Shown here: positions 9,430 through 21,689 of the stretch, piece after piece | Layout of the letters: every line of letters begins with the position of its first letter | Numbering within the stretch: the stretch's first letter is position 1 | Assembly: GCF_028368855.1 (NCBI RefSeq) | Contig: NZ_JAQNCY010000003.1 | Location: forward strand, 186,001 to 250,000 | Length of the DNA stretch: 64,000 bases | From: Leisingera sp. SS27 | GTDB lineage: Bacteria; Pseudomonadota; Alphaproteobacteria; Rhodobacterales; Rhodobacteraceae | Direction of reading: 5' to 3' | Translations under genes and position numbers: made by a program | Notes under the pieces: generated by a model | What the model was told of the DNA's origin: nothing | The model's input: the letters and a program-made list of their open reading frames with translations, nothing else | The model's database searches: none

Positions 9430-11753
9430 CAGTCCGCGGTCAGGAGCGGCGGCTTGTCGCCGGAAATGCGCGGCTTGCTCGGGCCTTCCAGACGCAGGTC
9501 CAGCTTGCCATCCTTGATGCCGACCTGGACCACGCCGCCCTTGGTCAGCTTGCCGAACAGCAGCTCTTCGGCCAGCGGTTTCTTGATGTGCTCCTGAATG
9601 ACCCGGCCCAGGGGACGCGCGCCCATACGGTCGTCGTAACCCTTGTCGGCCAGCCATTCGGCAGCCTTGCGGGTCAGTTCGATCGAAACGTTGCGGTCCA
9701 TCAGCTGCGCTTCCAGCTGCAGGACGAACTTCTCGACCACCTGCAGGATCACCTCTTTGCCCAGCGGCGCGAAGGAGATCACCGCATCCAGGCGATTGCG
9801 GAACTCCGGTGTGAAGGTGCGCTCAATTGCGGCGGTGTCCTCACCCTCGCGGCGGTCGCGGCCAAAGCCGATGGCGGCCTTCGCCATGTCCGAGGCGCCC
9901 GCGTTGGAGGTCATGATCAGGATCACATTGCGGAAGTTCACTGTGCGGCCGTTGTGGTCGGTCAGCTGGCCGTTGTCCATCACCTGCAAGAGGATGTTGT
10001 AGACGTCCGGGTGCGCCTTCTCGATCTCATCCAGCAGCAGCACGCAGTGCGGGTGCTGGTCGACACCATCCGTCAGCAGGCCGCCCTGGTCGAACCCGAC
10101 ATAGCCCGGCGGTGCGCCGATCAGGCGGGAAACCGCATGTTTCTCCATGTATTCCGACATGTCAAAGCGCAGAAGCTCCACCCCCAGCTGATCTGCCAGC
10201 TGTTTGGCAACCTCGGTCTTGCCGACACCGGTGGGGCCTGCAAACAGGTAGTTGCCGATGGGTTTTTCCGGTTCGCGCAGGCCGGCACGGGCCAGCTTGA
10301 TAGCGCTCGACAGTGCGGTAATGGCATCGTCCTGGCCAAAGACCACGCGCTTCAGCGACTTCTCCAGATCCTTCAGCACCTCGGCGTCGTCCTTGGAGAC
10401 GTTCTTGGGCGGGATACGGGCGATCTTGGCCACAACAGCTTCGATCTCCTTGACGCCGATGGTCTTGCGGCGCTTGCTCTCGATGATCAGATGCTGCGCG
10501 GCGCCGGCCTCGTCAATGACGTCGATGGCCTTGTCCGGCAGCTTGCGGTCATTGATATAGCGTGCCGACAGCTCCACTGCGGTCTTGATTGCATCGCCGG
10601 TGAACTTGATGCCGTGATGCTCCTCGAAATAAGGCTTCAGCCCTTTCAGGATCTCGATGGAATCTTCCACCGTCGGCTCGTTCACATCGATCTTCTGGAA
10701 CCGGCGGGACAGCGCGCGGTCCTTCTCGAAATGCTGGCGGAACTCCTTGTAGGTGGTGGAGCCCATGGTGCGCAGCTTGCCGCCCTGCAGTGCAGGTTTC
10801 AGCAGGTTGGAGGCATCCATCGCGCCGCCGGAGGTGGCGCCGGCACCAATCACTGTGTGGATCTCGTCGATGAACAGCACCGCGTCCGGATGCTCTTCCA
10901 GTTCGGAGACCACAGCCTTCAGCCGTTCCTCGAAATCGCCGCGGTAGCGGGTGCCCGCCAGAAGCGCGCCCATGTCGAGCGAGTAGATGGTGGTTTCCGA
11001 CAGGATTTCCGGGGTTTCACCCGAGACAATGCGGCGCGCCAGGCCTTCCGCGATGGCGGTCTTGCCGACACCGGGGTCGCCCACCAGCAGCGGGTTGTTC
11101 TTGCGGCGGCGGCACAGCACCTGGATGCAGCGCTCCACCTCATGGTCGCGGCCGATCAGCGGGTCGATATCGCCGTCGCGGGATTTGGCATTGAGGTCGA
11201 CGCAGTATTTCGCCAGCGCCGACTCTTTCTTTTCGCCCTCGGGCGCGGCGGTCAGGTTGTCCTCTTCCTGCTCGGTCGCGCCGGTCACCGGACGGGATTC
11301 CCCGTAGGCCGGGTCCTTGGCAACGCCATGGGCAATGAAGTTCACCGCGTCATAGCGGGTCATCTCCTGATCCTGCAGGAAATAGGCGGCGTCGCTCTCG
11401 CGCTCGGCAAAGATGGCGACAAGCACATTCGCCCCCGTTACCTCAGTCCGTCCCGAACTCTGGACGTGGATCGCGGCGCGCTGGATCACGCGCTGGAAGG
11501 CTGCGGTCGGCACCGCCTCCGATCCGTCGATATCGGTCACAAGGTTGGCAAGATCCTCATCCACGAACTCGACCAGCGACGATCGCAATTCACTCAGGTC
11601 GACGCTGCAGGCGCGCATCACACGGGCCGCGTCGGGCTCATCGATCAGGGCCAGAAGCAGATGTTCCAGGGTTGCGAATTCATGACGGCGTTCATTCGCC
11701 AGCGCCAGCGCTGCGTGAATGGCCTGTTCCAGGGTGCTCGAGAATGAAGGCAC
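9429..11753 (-). CDS. clpA: ATP-dependent Clp protease ATP-binding subunit ClpA
   Basis: 774 aa from GTG 11753 ([16 protein letters not shown]). This start is preferred over the upstream ATG 11819 because AGAGGAG lies seven bases before it and the N-domain then begins normally. Order: Clp N-domain (1-145), first AAA+ module with Walker [11 protein letters not shown] and Walker [10 protein letters not shown], then second module with Walker [11 protein letters not shown] and [13 protein letters not shown]. An IGF tripeptide in the second module is the loop that docks on ClpP. ClpA unfolds substrates for ClpP, including N-end-rule substrates brought by ClpS. No clpS lies upstream in this window. 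Confidence 0.96.
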   Translation of the reverse strand: MPSFSSTLEQAIHAALALANERRHEFATLEHLLLALIDEPDAARVMRACSVDLSELRSSLVEFVDEDLANLVTDIDGSEAVPTAAFQRVIQRAAIHVQSSGRTEVTGANVLVAIFAERESDAAYFLQDQEMTRYDAVNFIAHGVAKDPAYGESRPVTGATEQEEDNLTAAPEGEKKESALAKYCVDLNAKSRDGDIDPLIGRDHEVERCIQVLCRRRKNNPLLVGDPGVGKTAIAEGLARRIVSGETPEILSETTIYSLDMGALLAGTRYRGDFEERLKAVVSELEEHPDAVLFIDEIHTVIGAGATSGGAMDASNLLKPALQGGKLRTMGSTTYKEFRQHFEKDRALSRRFQKIDVNEPTVEDSIEILKGLKPYFEEHHGIKFTGDAIKTAVELSARYINDRKLPDKAIDVIDEAGAAQHLIIESKRRKTIGVKEIEAVVAKIARIPPKNVSKDDAEVLKDLEKSLKRVVFGQDDAITALSSAIKLARAGLREPEKPIGNYLFAGPTGVGKTEVAKQLADQLGVELLRFDMSEYMEKHAVSRLIGAPPGYVGFDQGGLLTDGVDQHPHCVLLLDEIEKAHPDVYNILLQVMDNGQLTDHNGRTVNFRNVILIMTSNAGASDMAKAAIGFGRDRREGEDTAAIERTFTPEFRNRLDAVISFAPLGKEVILQVVEKFVLQLEAQLMDRNVSIELTRKAAEWLADKGYDDRMGARPLGRVIQEHIKKPLAEELLFGKLTKGGVVQVGIKDGKLDLRLEGPSKPRISGDKPPLLTAD

Positions 11754-11929
11754 GGGCGTGCTCCTCTGATCTTGGGTTGGCCGGTGGGGCGGTATTAACC
11801 AACCCCTCAGTTCAACCATGTGCTTATAAGGTTAGAGTTTGGTTGATAGAGCGCCGGCTTCAAGGTCTTTTCTTCATTTTGGGGTCACAATTATTTTCTC
11901 CCTGTTGCGCCCCGATACACTTGAATGGA

Positions 11930-12697
11930 TCAGAAATTGTCCTTCCGCTTGCGGATTTCGGCGAAAACTTCTGACTCTTCAGCATCTTGCATGCCAAGAT
12001 TGGCTCTCACAGCACTGTCACCGGCGCGCAGGAAGGGATTGGTGTCAAGTTCCAGCTGCAGCGAAGACGGTACCGTGGGCATGCCTTTTTCCCGGGCCTG
12101 TGCGATATCGCTCACCCGCGCCTGCAACGCCGGGTTGCCGGGATCCACGGTGACCGCAAAGGCACCGTTAGTCTGGGTGTATTCGTGTCCTGAATAAACC
12201 ATAGTTTGCGGCGGCAGAACGGCAAGGCGCGACAGGCTGGCCCACATCTGCTGCGGCGTGCCCTCAAACAGCCGGCCGCACCCCAGCGCCATCAGGCTGT
12301 CGGCGGTGAACACGGCTTCGGCGCCGGGCAGGTAAAAGGCGATGTGGCCGACCGTATGGCCGGAGACATCCATCACCTGCACCTCTTCACCCAGCAAGGT
12401 GAAAGTGCTGCCATCCTCAACCGCCAAATCCAGTTCCGGCAGCCGGTGGGCATCGGTGGCCGCTCCGATGATTTTGGCACCAAATTCCATCTGGAGTTTG
12501 GCTGCACCGTCCACATGATCCCAATGGTGGTGGGTCAGCAGGATCCAGTCCAGCCCCCAGCCCCGTTCCGCCAGGGCGGCCCTGATGGCGCCAGCCTCGG
12601 GCGCATCCACCAGCGCGGTTTCGCCCGAGGCCGGATTATGGATCAAAAAGGCATAGTTATCCGACAGGCAGGGCAGGGTGATGATCTCAAGAGGCAT
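11930..12697 (-). CDS. gloB: Hydroxyacylglutathione hydrolase (glyoxalase II)
   Basis: 255 aa from ATG 12697 ([18 protein letters not shown]). ATG 12703 would add two residues, but AAAGG is better spaced from 12697. The metallo-beta-lactamase binuclear metal motif THHHWDH is at about residues 54-60. Later metal ligands appear in [10 protein letters not shown] and the conserved SGHEYT segment. The enzyme hydrolyses S-D-lactoylglutathione to D-lactate and glutathione, the second step of methylglyoxal detoxification. It is divergent from a methyltransferase gene with only about 60 bases between them, so the two may share a promoter region. Confidence 0.93.
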   Translation of the reverse strand: MPLEIITLPCLSDNYAFLIHNPASGETALVDAPEAGAIRAALAERGWGLDWILLTHHHWDHVDGAAKLQMEFGAKIIGAATDAHRLPELDLAVEDGSTFTLLGEEVQVMDVSGHTVGHIAFYLPGAEAVFTADSLMALGCGRLFEGTPQQMWASLSRLAVLPPQTMVYSGHEYTQTNGAFAVTVDPGNPALQARVSDIAQAREKGMPTVPSSLQLELDTNPFLRAGDSAVRANLGMQDAEESEVFAEIRKRKDNF

Positions 12698-12758
12698 GGT
12701 CATTCGCCTTTACATTGCTAAACTGCGCCCAGATTGGCCGAAGCAGCAGGCGCCCGCA

Positions 12759-13505
12759 ATGCATCTTGATGTTCAGGATCTCAGGAACTTTTACTACCGC
12801 AGCACCCTGGGGCGCGCGGCGCAGGCCTCGATCCGGGGCCGCCTGCTGGAGCTGTGGCCGGAAGCGGAGGGTCTGACCGTGGCAGGCTTCGGCTTCGCCG
12901 CGCCGCTGCTGCGGCCCTACCTGCCGGAAGCGCGCCGGGTGATGGCGCTGATGCCGGGGCCGCAGGGGGTGATGCAATGGCCTGCAGGCCTGCCCAATGT
13001 CTCGGTCCTGTGCGAGGAGACCAGCTGGCCGATCGACACCGGCCGGGCCGACCGGCTGGTGGTGATGCACGGTCTGGAAACCTCGGAACGCCCCAGCAAG
13101 CTCTTGGAGGAGTGCTGGCGGGCGCTGGGCCCGGGCGGGCGCGCGATTTTCATTGTGCCGAACCGGGCGGGCCTCTGGGCGCGCTCCGATCTGACGCCCT
13201 TCGGCTATGGCCGCCCCTACACGCTGCGCCAGCTGGAGGGGCAGCTGCGGCAGCATCAGTTCGCGATTGAGCAGCATACCGCAGCGCTCTACCGTCTGCC
13301 CAGCCACAAGCGGTTCTGGCTGAAATCGGGCGCCATGCTGGAGAAGATGGGCCGCAAGCTGCCCGCGATGCTGGCCGGCGGCGTGTTCATGGTCGAGGTC
13401 AGCAAGCAGACCCATCCGCAGAAAGGCCACATGGCCCGCACCAAGGCCCCGAGCCGCATCCGGGTGCTGGAAGGGTTGTCGAATCCGATGCCGGAACCGG
13501 TGTGA
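12759..13505 (+). CDS. Class I SAM-dependent methyltransferase-like protein
   Basis: 248 aa from ATG 12759 ([22 protein letters not shown]), which gives the usual N-terminus for this family; longer in-frame starts run into the gloB promoter region. The fold pattern is recognisable: [20 protein letters not shown] as a degenerate motif [22 protein letters not shown], then [13 protein letters not shown]. Motif I lacks the canonical GxGxG, so SAM binding or catalysis may be altered. The substrate is unknown. Close divergence from gloB is the only context. Confidence 0.75.
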   Translation: MHLDVQDLRNFYYRSTLGRAAQASIRGRLLELWPEAEGLTVAGFGFAAPLLRPYLPEARRVMALMPGPQGVMQWPAGLPNVSVLCEETSWPIDTGRADRLVVMHGLETSERPSKLLEECWRALGPGGRAIFIVPNRAGLWARSDLTPFGYGRPYTLRQLEGQLRQHQFAIEQHTAALYRLPSHKRFWLKSGAMLEKMGRKLPAMLAGGVFMVEVSKQTHPQKGHMARTKAPSRIRVLEGLSNPMPEPV

Positions 13506-13877
13506 GGCGGGCCGTGGCCGCAGCCACGGATTTCGATTCCCGAAATCGGCTGAATCGGCCGTCTCAGGGCGTCTGCCGCGGTTATGTGACGTTTTTCAGC
13601 GCAATTGCCGCGTTCCGGAATCGCCAAATCCTGCAGAACAGCAGCACTTTTTTTGAATAATACTGTGGTCAAAGGGCCGCACTTGCCGCAACCCTTTGAA
13701 ATTGCTGAAAACAACCTTTCTTCTGTAACCGTTATAGGCAGTTGATAGGTCGCATCCGCTCTGCTAGACCCACGCTGATTTCAACGCCCCGCTGCCATGT
13801 GGGCTGACTCACGCCCCCGGACGCCTCCTGACGCCAGGTACGCCAACCGGGGCCAAAAACATATCGGAAGGGTGGAC
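13506..13877. promoter_or_regulatory. Upstream region of the ATP synthase operon
   Basis: This 372-base gap is clearly more AT-rich than its neighbours and holds no convincing gene. It includes a T-run near 13650 and a perfect dyad, TCAAAGGG (13669-13676) and CCCTTTGA (13692-13699), with a 15-base spacer. A TTATAG element near 13731-13736 could be a -10 box, but I cannot assign a good -35. The main atp promoter is expected here. Confidence 0.45.
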
Positions 13878-14438
13878 GTGTCCGAACCAGCTTCGATTTC
13901 TGCAGGCATTGCCGCGCGCTATGCCACGGCGGTGTTCGACATCGCGGAAGAGAACAAGGCGCTCGACAGCCTTGAAACCAGCATCAATGACCTGGCAGCC
14001 GCCCTGGCTGACAGCGAAGAGCTCAACAGCCTGATTCATTCGCCGCTCGTGTCGCGCGAAGAGCAGGGTGCCGCAATCACCGCGGTGGCAGACAAGATGG
14101 GCCTGGACCCTGTGCTGCGCAACACCCTGGCGCTGATGGCCGACAAGCGCCGTTTGTTTGTGCTGCCCGCGCTGATCGAGGCGCTGCGCGCCCGTCTGGC
14201 CGACGCCCGCGGCGAAGTCACCGCCGAGGTGGTCTCTGCCAAGGCGCTGACCAAGACCCAAAGCGAAAAGCTGGCCAAGACCTTGGCCGAGCGCGTGGGC
14301 AAGAAAGTTACCATCAATGCTTCCGTCGATGCCTCCATCATCGGCGGTCTTGTCGTTAAAGTGGGCTCGAAGATGATCGACAGTTCGATCCGCTCCAAGC
14401 TCAACTCCCTACAGAATGCAATGAAAGAGGTCGGATAA
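13878..14438 (+). CDS. atpH: F1F0 ATP synthase delta subunit
   Basis: 186 aa from GTG 13878 (VSEPASISAGIAARYATAVFDIAEE), preceded by GGAAGG at six bases. The in-frame GTG at 13872 is too close to that site. The typical OSCP/delta pattern is present: an N-terminal helical bundle (ARYATAVFDIA) and a C-terminal conserved stretch GGLVVKVGSKMIDSSIRSKLNSLQ. Delta links F1 to the peripheral b stalk. It is the first gene of atpHAGDC; as in other alphaproteobacteria, the F0 genes are not here. Confidence 0.95.
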   Translation: MSEPASISAGIAARYATAVFDIAEENKALDSLETSINDLAAALADSEELNSLIHSPLVSREEQGAAITAVADKMGLDPVLRNTLALMADKRRLFVLPALIEALRARLADARGEVTAEVVSAKALTKTQSEKLAKTLAERVGKKVTINASVDASIIGGLVVKVGSKMIDSSIRSKLNSLQNAMKEVG

Positions 14439-15977
<1,539 letters not shown>

Positions 15978-15991
15978 GGGGGGACGAGGCG

Positions 15992-16867
15992 ATGCCGAGT
16001 CTTAAGGACCTTAAAAACAGGATCGAGTCGGTCAAATCGACCCGCAAGATCACCAAAGCCATGCAGATGGTGGCCGCGGCGAAACTTCGCCGCGCCCAGG
16101 AAGCTGCCGAGGACTCCCGTCCCTATACCAAACGGTTCAATGCCGTGATGGCAGGGCTGGCGGCCTCGGTCGGCGGCAGCGAGTCGGCGCCCAAGCTGCT
16201 TCGCGGCACCGGCAGCGACCAGAACCAGCTGCTTGTCGTCATGACCGCCGAGCGCGGGTTGTGCGGCGGCTTCAACTCGAACATTGCCAAGCTCGCCCGC
16301 CAAAAGGCGGCTGAGCTGAAGGCCGCGGGCAAGACGGTGAAGATCCTCACCGTCGGCAAGAAGGGCCGTGACGCCCTGAAGCGCGACCTCGGCGATGACT
16401 TCATCGGCCATGTGGACCTGAGCGAGGTCAAGCGTGTGGGCTATGCCAACGCGCAGGACATCGCCAAGGGGATCCTCACCCGCTTTGACGCAGGTGAATT
16501 CGACGTTGCCACGATCTTCTTCGCGGAGTTCGTCAACGTCGTGACCCAGATCCCCACCGCACAGCAGATCATTCCGGCTTCGTTTGAAGCATCGGAAGGC
16601 GAAAGCACTGGCGCCGTCTACGACTATGAACCGGGCGAAGAGCAGATCCTTGCAGACCTGCTGCCGCGCGGCGTAGCGACCCAGATCTTCTCGGCCCTGC
16701 TGGAAAACGGTGCATCCGAACAGGGTGCGCGGATGAGCGCGATGGACAATGCAACCCGCAACGCGGGCGACATGATCGACAAGCTGACCATCCAGTTCAA
16801 CCGTTCGCGCCAAGCCGTGATCACCAACGAGCTGATTGAAATCATTTCGGGCGCTGAGGCGCTCTAA
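15992..16867 (+). CDS. atpG: F1F0 ATP synthase gamma subunit
   Basis: 291 aa. The N-terminal [20 protein letters not shown] helix and the C-terminal long helix ending [15 protein letters not shown] are the two coiled-coil arms that form the central rotor shaft. [11 protein letters not shown] near residue 85 is the conserved Rossmann-like core. It lies 14 bases after atpA with a GGGGGA ribosome site. It rotates within the alpha3beta3 ring and couples proton flow to ATP synthesis. Confidence 0.97.
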   Translation: MPSLKDLKNRIESVKSTRKITKAMQMVAAAKLRRAQEAAEDSRPYTKRFNAVMAGLAASVGGSESAPKLLRGTGSDQNQLLVVMTAERGLCGGFNSNIAKLARQKAAELKAAGKTVKILTVGKKGRDALKRDLGDDFIGHVDLSEVKRVGYANAQDIAKGILTRFDAGEFDVATIFFAEFVNVVTQIPTAQQIIPASFEASEGESTGAVYDYEPGEEQILADLLPRGVATQIFSALLENGASEQGARMSAMDNATRNAGDMIDKLTIQFNRSRQAVITNELIEIISGAEAL

Positions 16868-18313
<1,446 letters not shown>

Positions 18314-18322
18314 GAATGGAAC

Positions 18323-18350
18323 TTCCCCCGGGCCGCTAGGTGCGGGGGAA
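18323..18350 (+). promoter_or_regulatory. Intercistronic hairpin between atpD and atpC
   Basis: TTCCCCCG (18323-18330) pairs perfectly with CGGGGGAA (18343-18350) around a 12-base loop. No T-run follows, and the atpC ribosome site (AAAGGAGG) begins within ten bases. It may protect the atpD 3' end or damp atpC translation, which would suit the 3:1 beta:epsilon ratio; that role is inference. Confidence 0.5.
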
Positions 18351-18368
18351 CCCTGAAAGGAGGCCCCA

Positions 18369-18782
18369 ATGGCACAAACGATGCAATTCGACCTCGTGAG
18401 CCCTGAGCGCGCCCTGGCGTCGCTGCAGGCCAGCGCGGTTCAGATCCCCGGAGCCGAGGGTGACTTGACGGCGATGCCTCAGCACGCGCCGACCATTACC
18501 ACCCTGCGCCCCGGTGTCCTGAAGGTCGAAAGCCCTGAAGGCAACGCGGACTATCTGGTGACCGGCGGTTTTGCTGAAATCGCAGGCGACAGCCTGTCGG
18601 TTCTGGCCGAACGCGCGATCCCGATGGCCGAGATGACCCGCGATCAGATGAACGCGCTGATCGAGGAAGCCCGCGAGATGTACAAGACCGCGAAAGAGGA
18701 AGACCAGCCCCACGGCCTGGTTGAGGACGCAGCCAAGCTGCTCGCCGACATGGAAGCCCTGGGCACCCATATGTCCCTCTGA
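18369..18782 (+). CDS. atpC: F1F0 ATP synthase epsilon subunit
   Basis: 137 aa. The N-terminal beta-sandwich is evident: [17 protein letters not shown], then [23 protein letters not shown] and [21 protein letters not shown] shortened C-terminal helical region follows, ending [11 protein letters not shown]. Epsilon binds gamma and in many bacteria restrains ATP hydrolysis. It is the last gene of the operon, 55 bases after atpD with a strong AAAGGAGG site, and is followed by a Rho-independent terminator. Confidence 0.95.
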   Translation: MAQTMQFDLVSPERALASLQASAVQIPGAEGDLTAMPQHAPTITTLRPGVLKVESPEGNADYLVTGGFAEIAGDSLSVLAERAIPMAEMTRDQMNALIEEAREMYKTAKEEDQPHGLVEDAAKLLADMEALGTHMSL

Positions 18783-18809
18783 TCCAAAAGCGGATTGGAC
18801 GATTCAGAG

Positions 18810-18840
18810 ACCGGCTCCCTTTTGGGGGCCGGTTTTCTTT
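18810..18840 (+). terminator. Rho-independent terminator of the atp operon
   Basis: ACCGGCTCCC (18810-18819) pairs with GGGGGCCGGT (18824-18833) with one G-T wobble and a TTTT loop, followed by a T-rich tract to 18840. It lies 28 bases after the atpC stop. Confidence 0.88.
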
Positions 18841-18992
18841 TGGTTAGGAAGATTGACAATGGGGCAGGTCGGACGGCGGGCCTCACTCAGCAGAGGCTTT
18901 CTACCGCTTCAATACAGAGAGCTGCACACGTGTGGCAAAAGGCGGGACATTGCTGCCGTTGGCCGCATTCTCACCAATGGCCGCTTTTGCTT

Positions 18993-19301
18993 TTAGCCCT
19001 CTTGGAAATCGACAAAGCTGTCGCCGTTCAGGATAAGTTTCCGCCCGGGCAGTGAGTCAAAAAACTCAAGCAATTTGGCGCGCGCTTCTATGTCTCGGCC
19101 CTTGAAGTGGCGCGATCTCATTTTCGTTTTGTACCCTTTTTGGTCACCGTAATCCTCCATGATTTCCTCATGGAACGGTCCTAGGTCATCATAAACCCAC
19201 CAGCCTGCCCAAAGGTCCTGCGTGCCTTTGGCAGCAGCTTCGGTTCGGCTCTTCAACGTTTCGATGTCCAGATCGGTGTATATCGTGTACTCAATTGCCA
19301 T
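18993..19301 (-). CDS. Candidate immunity protein for the adjacent toxin
   Basis: 102 aa from ATG 19301 (MAIEYTIYTDLDIETLKSRT); GTG at 19304 is one codon upstream. GGGAGG lies five bases before the ATG, and the ATG overlaps the stop of the upstream toxin gene by one base. The protein is small, soluble and rich in Asp/Glu, with no membrane segment or catalytic motif. I do not recognise the family. The role is inferred from size, acidity, tight overlap with a CdiA_C-type toxin gene and the low-GC setting, which is the usual layout for toxin then immunity gene. Confidence 0.6.
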   Translation of the reverse strand: MAIEYTIYTDLDIETLKSRTEAAAKGTQDLWAGWWVYDDLGPFHEEIMEDYGDQKGYKTKMRSRHFKGRDIEARAKLLEFFDSLPGRKLILNGDSFVDFQEG

Positions 19302-20701
19302 CACAGCCTCCCAATGGTTCCGTCACGGCGAACGATAATCACATCGCCAAGCCCTTCAATTGGCCAGTTCAGAAACTGTTGTCGTAGGGCGTCTTCATCT
19401 ACATTGCTATCGTAAAGACCGATGACGATGTTTGCAGTCTGACCCTCATCAATTTTGTCTTTGACTTCCGACCAGATGTTTCGAGCGCGGTCCGTTGACG
19501 GCGCATAGTGATCGTAAATCTCTCCGTTGATCAGATAGTCAGGATTTTTTGGCCCATCGACCGCTGGGTTTTGAAGGACGTCAAAACCATTTTGCCCCAA
19601 AATCTGGGCAGATTCATTCTCTCGTCGATGCCCACGTTGCGTCGCCTCATCTGAATTGGGATCGATCGGAGTCGGCTCACCAGGCCTGACTGCAACGATG
19701 TTCGGTCCTGTCTCTTCCGGTATCGGGGTTGAAATGATATTGCCGGTCGGATCATCAGAGATCGGCGATCCGGAATGGTGCGGCAGCCCTAAATCTTCGA
19801 TCGGATAGGTTTCAAGCCATTGCTCGATCCGTTCTGGCGTGAAACCTGGCAGTTGACCTAAGCGACGTTCGTCTTCCGTCAGTTCGGGGAAGACCTCAAC
19901 CCAGCCCTGCGCCAGCTCTCCGTCCACTGGGGTAAGCCTTTGCGCCTCCAGGGCCGCCAAAGTGCCTGCCGCGAGCTGGCGTGCGCGTTCTACCGCCCCA
20001 GCGGCATCGTTGTTTGGTATCGTGAACAGCCCTGGCCGGACCATTTCATAAAGGCCAATGGCTTCGGCAATAAGTCTCGCCCGATCCCCGCGCTCCGGGG
20101 CGTCCGATAGGAAACCATTCTCAGAAAGTTCCTTAGCCAAAGCATAGGCTTGAGCGGCCAGCACCCCCTCAACAGTGCGCAAATCAGCACCCAGGATTTC
20201 TGCCGCATCCCGCACCCGCCTTTCGTTTGCCGCGCGTGTGAAGTCTTGCAGCTGGTTACTGGCTTCAAGGGCCGCGTATGCTGCCAGACCTGCGGGCGAG
20301 CGGGCAAGTAAACCATTGCCCAGGCGTCGAACCGTATTGTTACCGTTCGGAAAACTGTCTGCTGTGGGCGCGAAATCTGCAAACACAACGTTGTTTGATA
20401 CGGCGGGAGAAATCGGTTCAGCATAACAACGGCAATTATGTGCTTCTCCGGGATGCCCACCTTCGGGCGGTTCGTCCCATCTGAACATGCGGTCGTCATA
20501 GGCCGCATGGCTGTCGCGCACCTTGGCATGATCCTGCGAGCGCCAGATGTATTGCTCAATCCCTAGGGTTTCCTGCCGTAGTTGATTGATCAATCCCGCA
20601 AAAGCCCGAAGGAGACGCTCTTCCATGGCGGTTCGCAGAGGCCGCAACCGTTGTGGATGGTTGTGGTATTCGCCAAAATATGCGCAAGGCGCGCGTCCCA
20701 T
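19301..20701 (-). CDS. MuF-domain polymorphic toxin with C-terminal CdiA_C-like tRNase domain (5' end frame-disrupted)
   Basis: The frame from 20701 gives 466 aa. Residues about 30-95 carry the end of a Mu gpF/SPP1 gp7 minor-head domain: GIEQYIWRSQ, then VRDSHA, FRWDEPPEGG and the NCRC motif. A helical and Pro-rich linker runs to about 350. Residues about 356-466 resemble the CdiA C-terminal tRNase domain: E-x-x-A-Q-I-L-x-x-N-G, NPDYLINGEIYDHYAPS, an S-E-V-K-D-K and G-Q segment, then short strands to the end. MuF-toxin fusions are known from temperate phages. No ribosome site precedes 20701; the real start is probably at 20985 in another frame, so the gene may be decayed or carry a sequencing indel. 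The toxin-domain frame itself is intact. Confidence 0.72.
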   Translation of the reverse strand: MGRAPCAYFGEYHNHPQRLRPLRTAMEERLLRAFAGLINQLRQETLGIEQYIWRSQDHAKVRDSHAAYDDRMFRWDEPPEGGHPGEAHNCRCYAEPISPAVSNNVVFADFAPTADSFPNGNNTVRRLGNGLLARSPAGLAAYAALEASNQLQDFTRAANERRVRDAAEILGADLRTVEGVLAAQAYALAKELSENGFLSDAPERGDRARLIAEAIGLYEMVRPGLFTIPNNDAAGAVERARQLAAGTLAALEAQRLTPVDGELAQGWVEVFPELTEDERRLGQLPGFTPERIEQWLETYPIEDLGLPHHSGSPISDDPTGNIISTPIPEETGPNIVAVRPGEPTPIDPNSDEATQRGHRRENESAQILGQNGFDVLQNPAVDGPKNPDYLINGEIYDHYAPSTDRARNIWSEVKDKIDEGQTANIVIGLYDSNVDEDALRQQFLNWPIEGLGDVIIVRRDGTIGRL

Positions 20702-20985
20702 GCGTTGAGCGCTTCTGCCTTTGCATCTGACACATCCCGCAACTCAGCTTCGGAGACAGTTGGCACTGTGTCAGGCGGGATCAGCGCGTTCAGGAGCATC
20801 CGCGTGTTTTCGGAAATCACCTGTTCGAGACGTTCGCTGAAATCCGCCCGTAGAGCCGTGTAGTTAGGAAATGTCGACTTGAGCGACACTCCAACGCAGC
20901 GGCCAATCAGATGACCGTGTCGCTGCGTTATCTCGTACTGGCCCTCACCGCCGTGCCGTAGGAAGTGGCTGAAACTGTGTTGCAT
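20590..20985 (-). pseudogene. 5' part of the MuF-toxin gene in a different frame
   Basis: A 131-codon frame starts at ATG 20985 four bases after GGAGG, the only good ribosome site at this locus. It reads plausibly to about residue 112 (ERLEQVISENTRMLLNALIP, then AEALNAWDARLAHILAN), after which it turns into implausible Cys/Trp/Pro-rich sequence and stops. The overlapping frame from 20701 becomes plausible at about the same place (MEERLLRAFAGLINQLRQ). A single-base indel between about 20640 and 20690 would join them into one protein of about 560 aa. I read this as one gene broken by a frameshift, a sequencing error, or less likely programmed frameshifting. Confidence 0.5.
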
Positions 20986-21689
20986 GGAACCTCCGAGAAC
21001 GTGCCGGACATGTTCTATTCACAATTGGTGAAGATTGCCCAAGACCACCGTTCGCAACTTTCTCGCGGAGAGCAACGCATCCCGCTTGCGATGGAACCAG
21101 ACATTCATGCGCGGCGCAGCATGCGTTGAAATGGGCTCGCAGCTGGGTTTCGCCGCCTTTTGCGCGAAAGTTGGTTCCTGGGGCGCGAACGACTGCACTT
21201 CGAACGTCACGGCGGATAATCGGAGGCTTGGCCGATACTGCCGATGACTTGTTTCGTTGCGCCCACACCAAGGTGCTTGCTGCAGAGGCATTCGGCGGCA
21301 GCGAGCCCAAGTCGGTCAATGTTGCAGTACGCTTGAATAAGTGTGAACGGCGCAAAACAGACATTCACAGGAAGGATGACACTTCCCACAGGTTCTCGGC
21401 AGCAGTCTTACCGGTGCTCATATTCGCCAACTTAGGAACGAGATCACCTGTGCAAAAGTTCAGCTCCAATCCTGCACCGGTTACTGATTGTACATGATCC
21501 AAAAATCTTTTCAGTTCTTCGAGCGCGGGCCTGCCGATACATATTGCCATTACAAATAAGGCATAACTTGGCTTGGACTTTGTTTCACCCCAGGCGTGCC
21601 AACGACAATGGGAAGTAAGCGTTCATGATTCCAGAAGCCCTTCCGGCTCTGATCGCGGCGTTTGCCTCCCGCCAACCCGGGAGGAAATC
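20986..21689. other. Gene-free, low-GC stretch
   Basis: About 700 bases with no gene I can support. Several frames of 60-140 codons are open on both strands, but they lack ribosome sites and have Cys/Arg/Ser-rich, non-protein-like composition. The best small frame, 21365-21550 on the minus strand, has no ribosome site. The segment looks like decayed sequence between the phage-type toxin locus and the catabolic cluster. The promoter for the solute-binding protein gene should be in the last 150 bases. Confidence 0.5.

Noticed and set aside
9588..11747. Very long plus-strand ORF (719 codons)
   Set aside because: It is the antisense shadow of clpA, which has all AAA+ motifs; the plus-strand translation is His/Gln/Gly-rich with no family features.
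20945..21364. Minus-strand 139-codon ORF as a gene
   Set aside because: Cys/Arg/Ser-rich composition, no ribosome site, overlap with the start of the MuF-toxin gene, and competing ORFs of equal length on the other strand.
18993..21689. An intact prophage
   Set aside because: Only one phage-type gene is present, without integrase, portal, terminase, tail or lysis genes.
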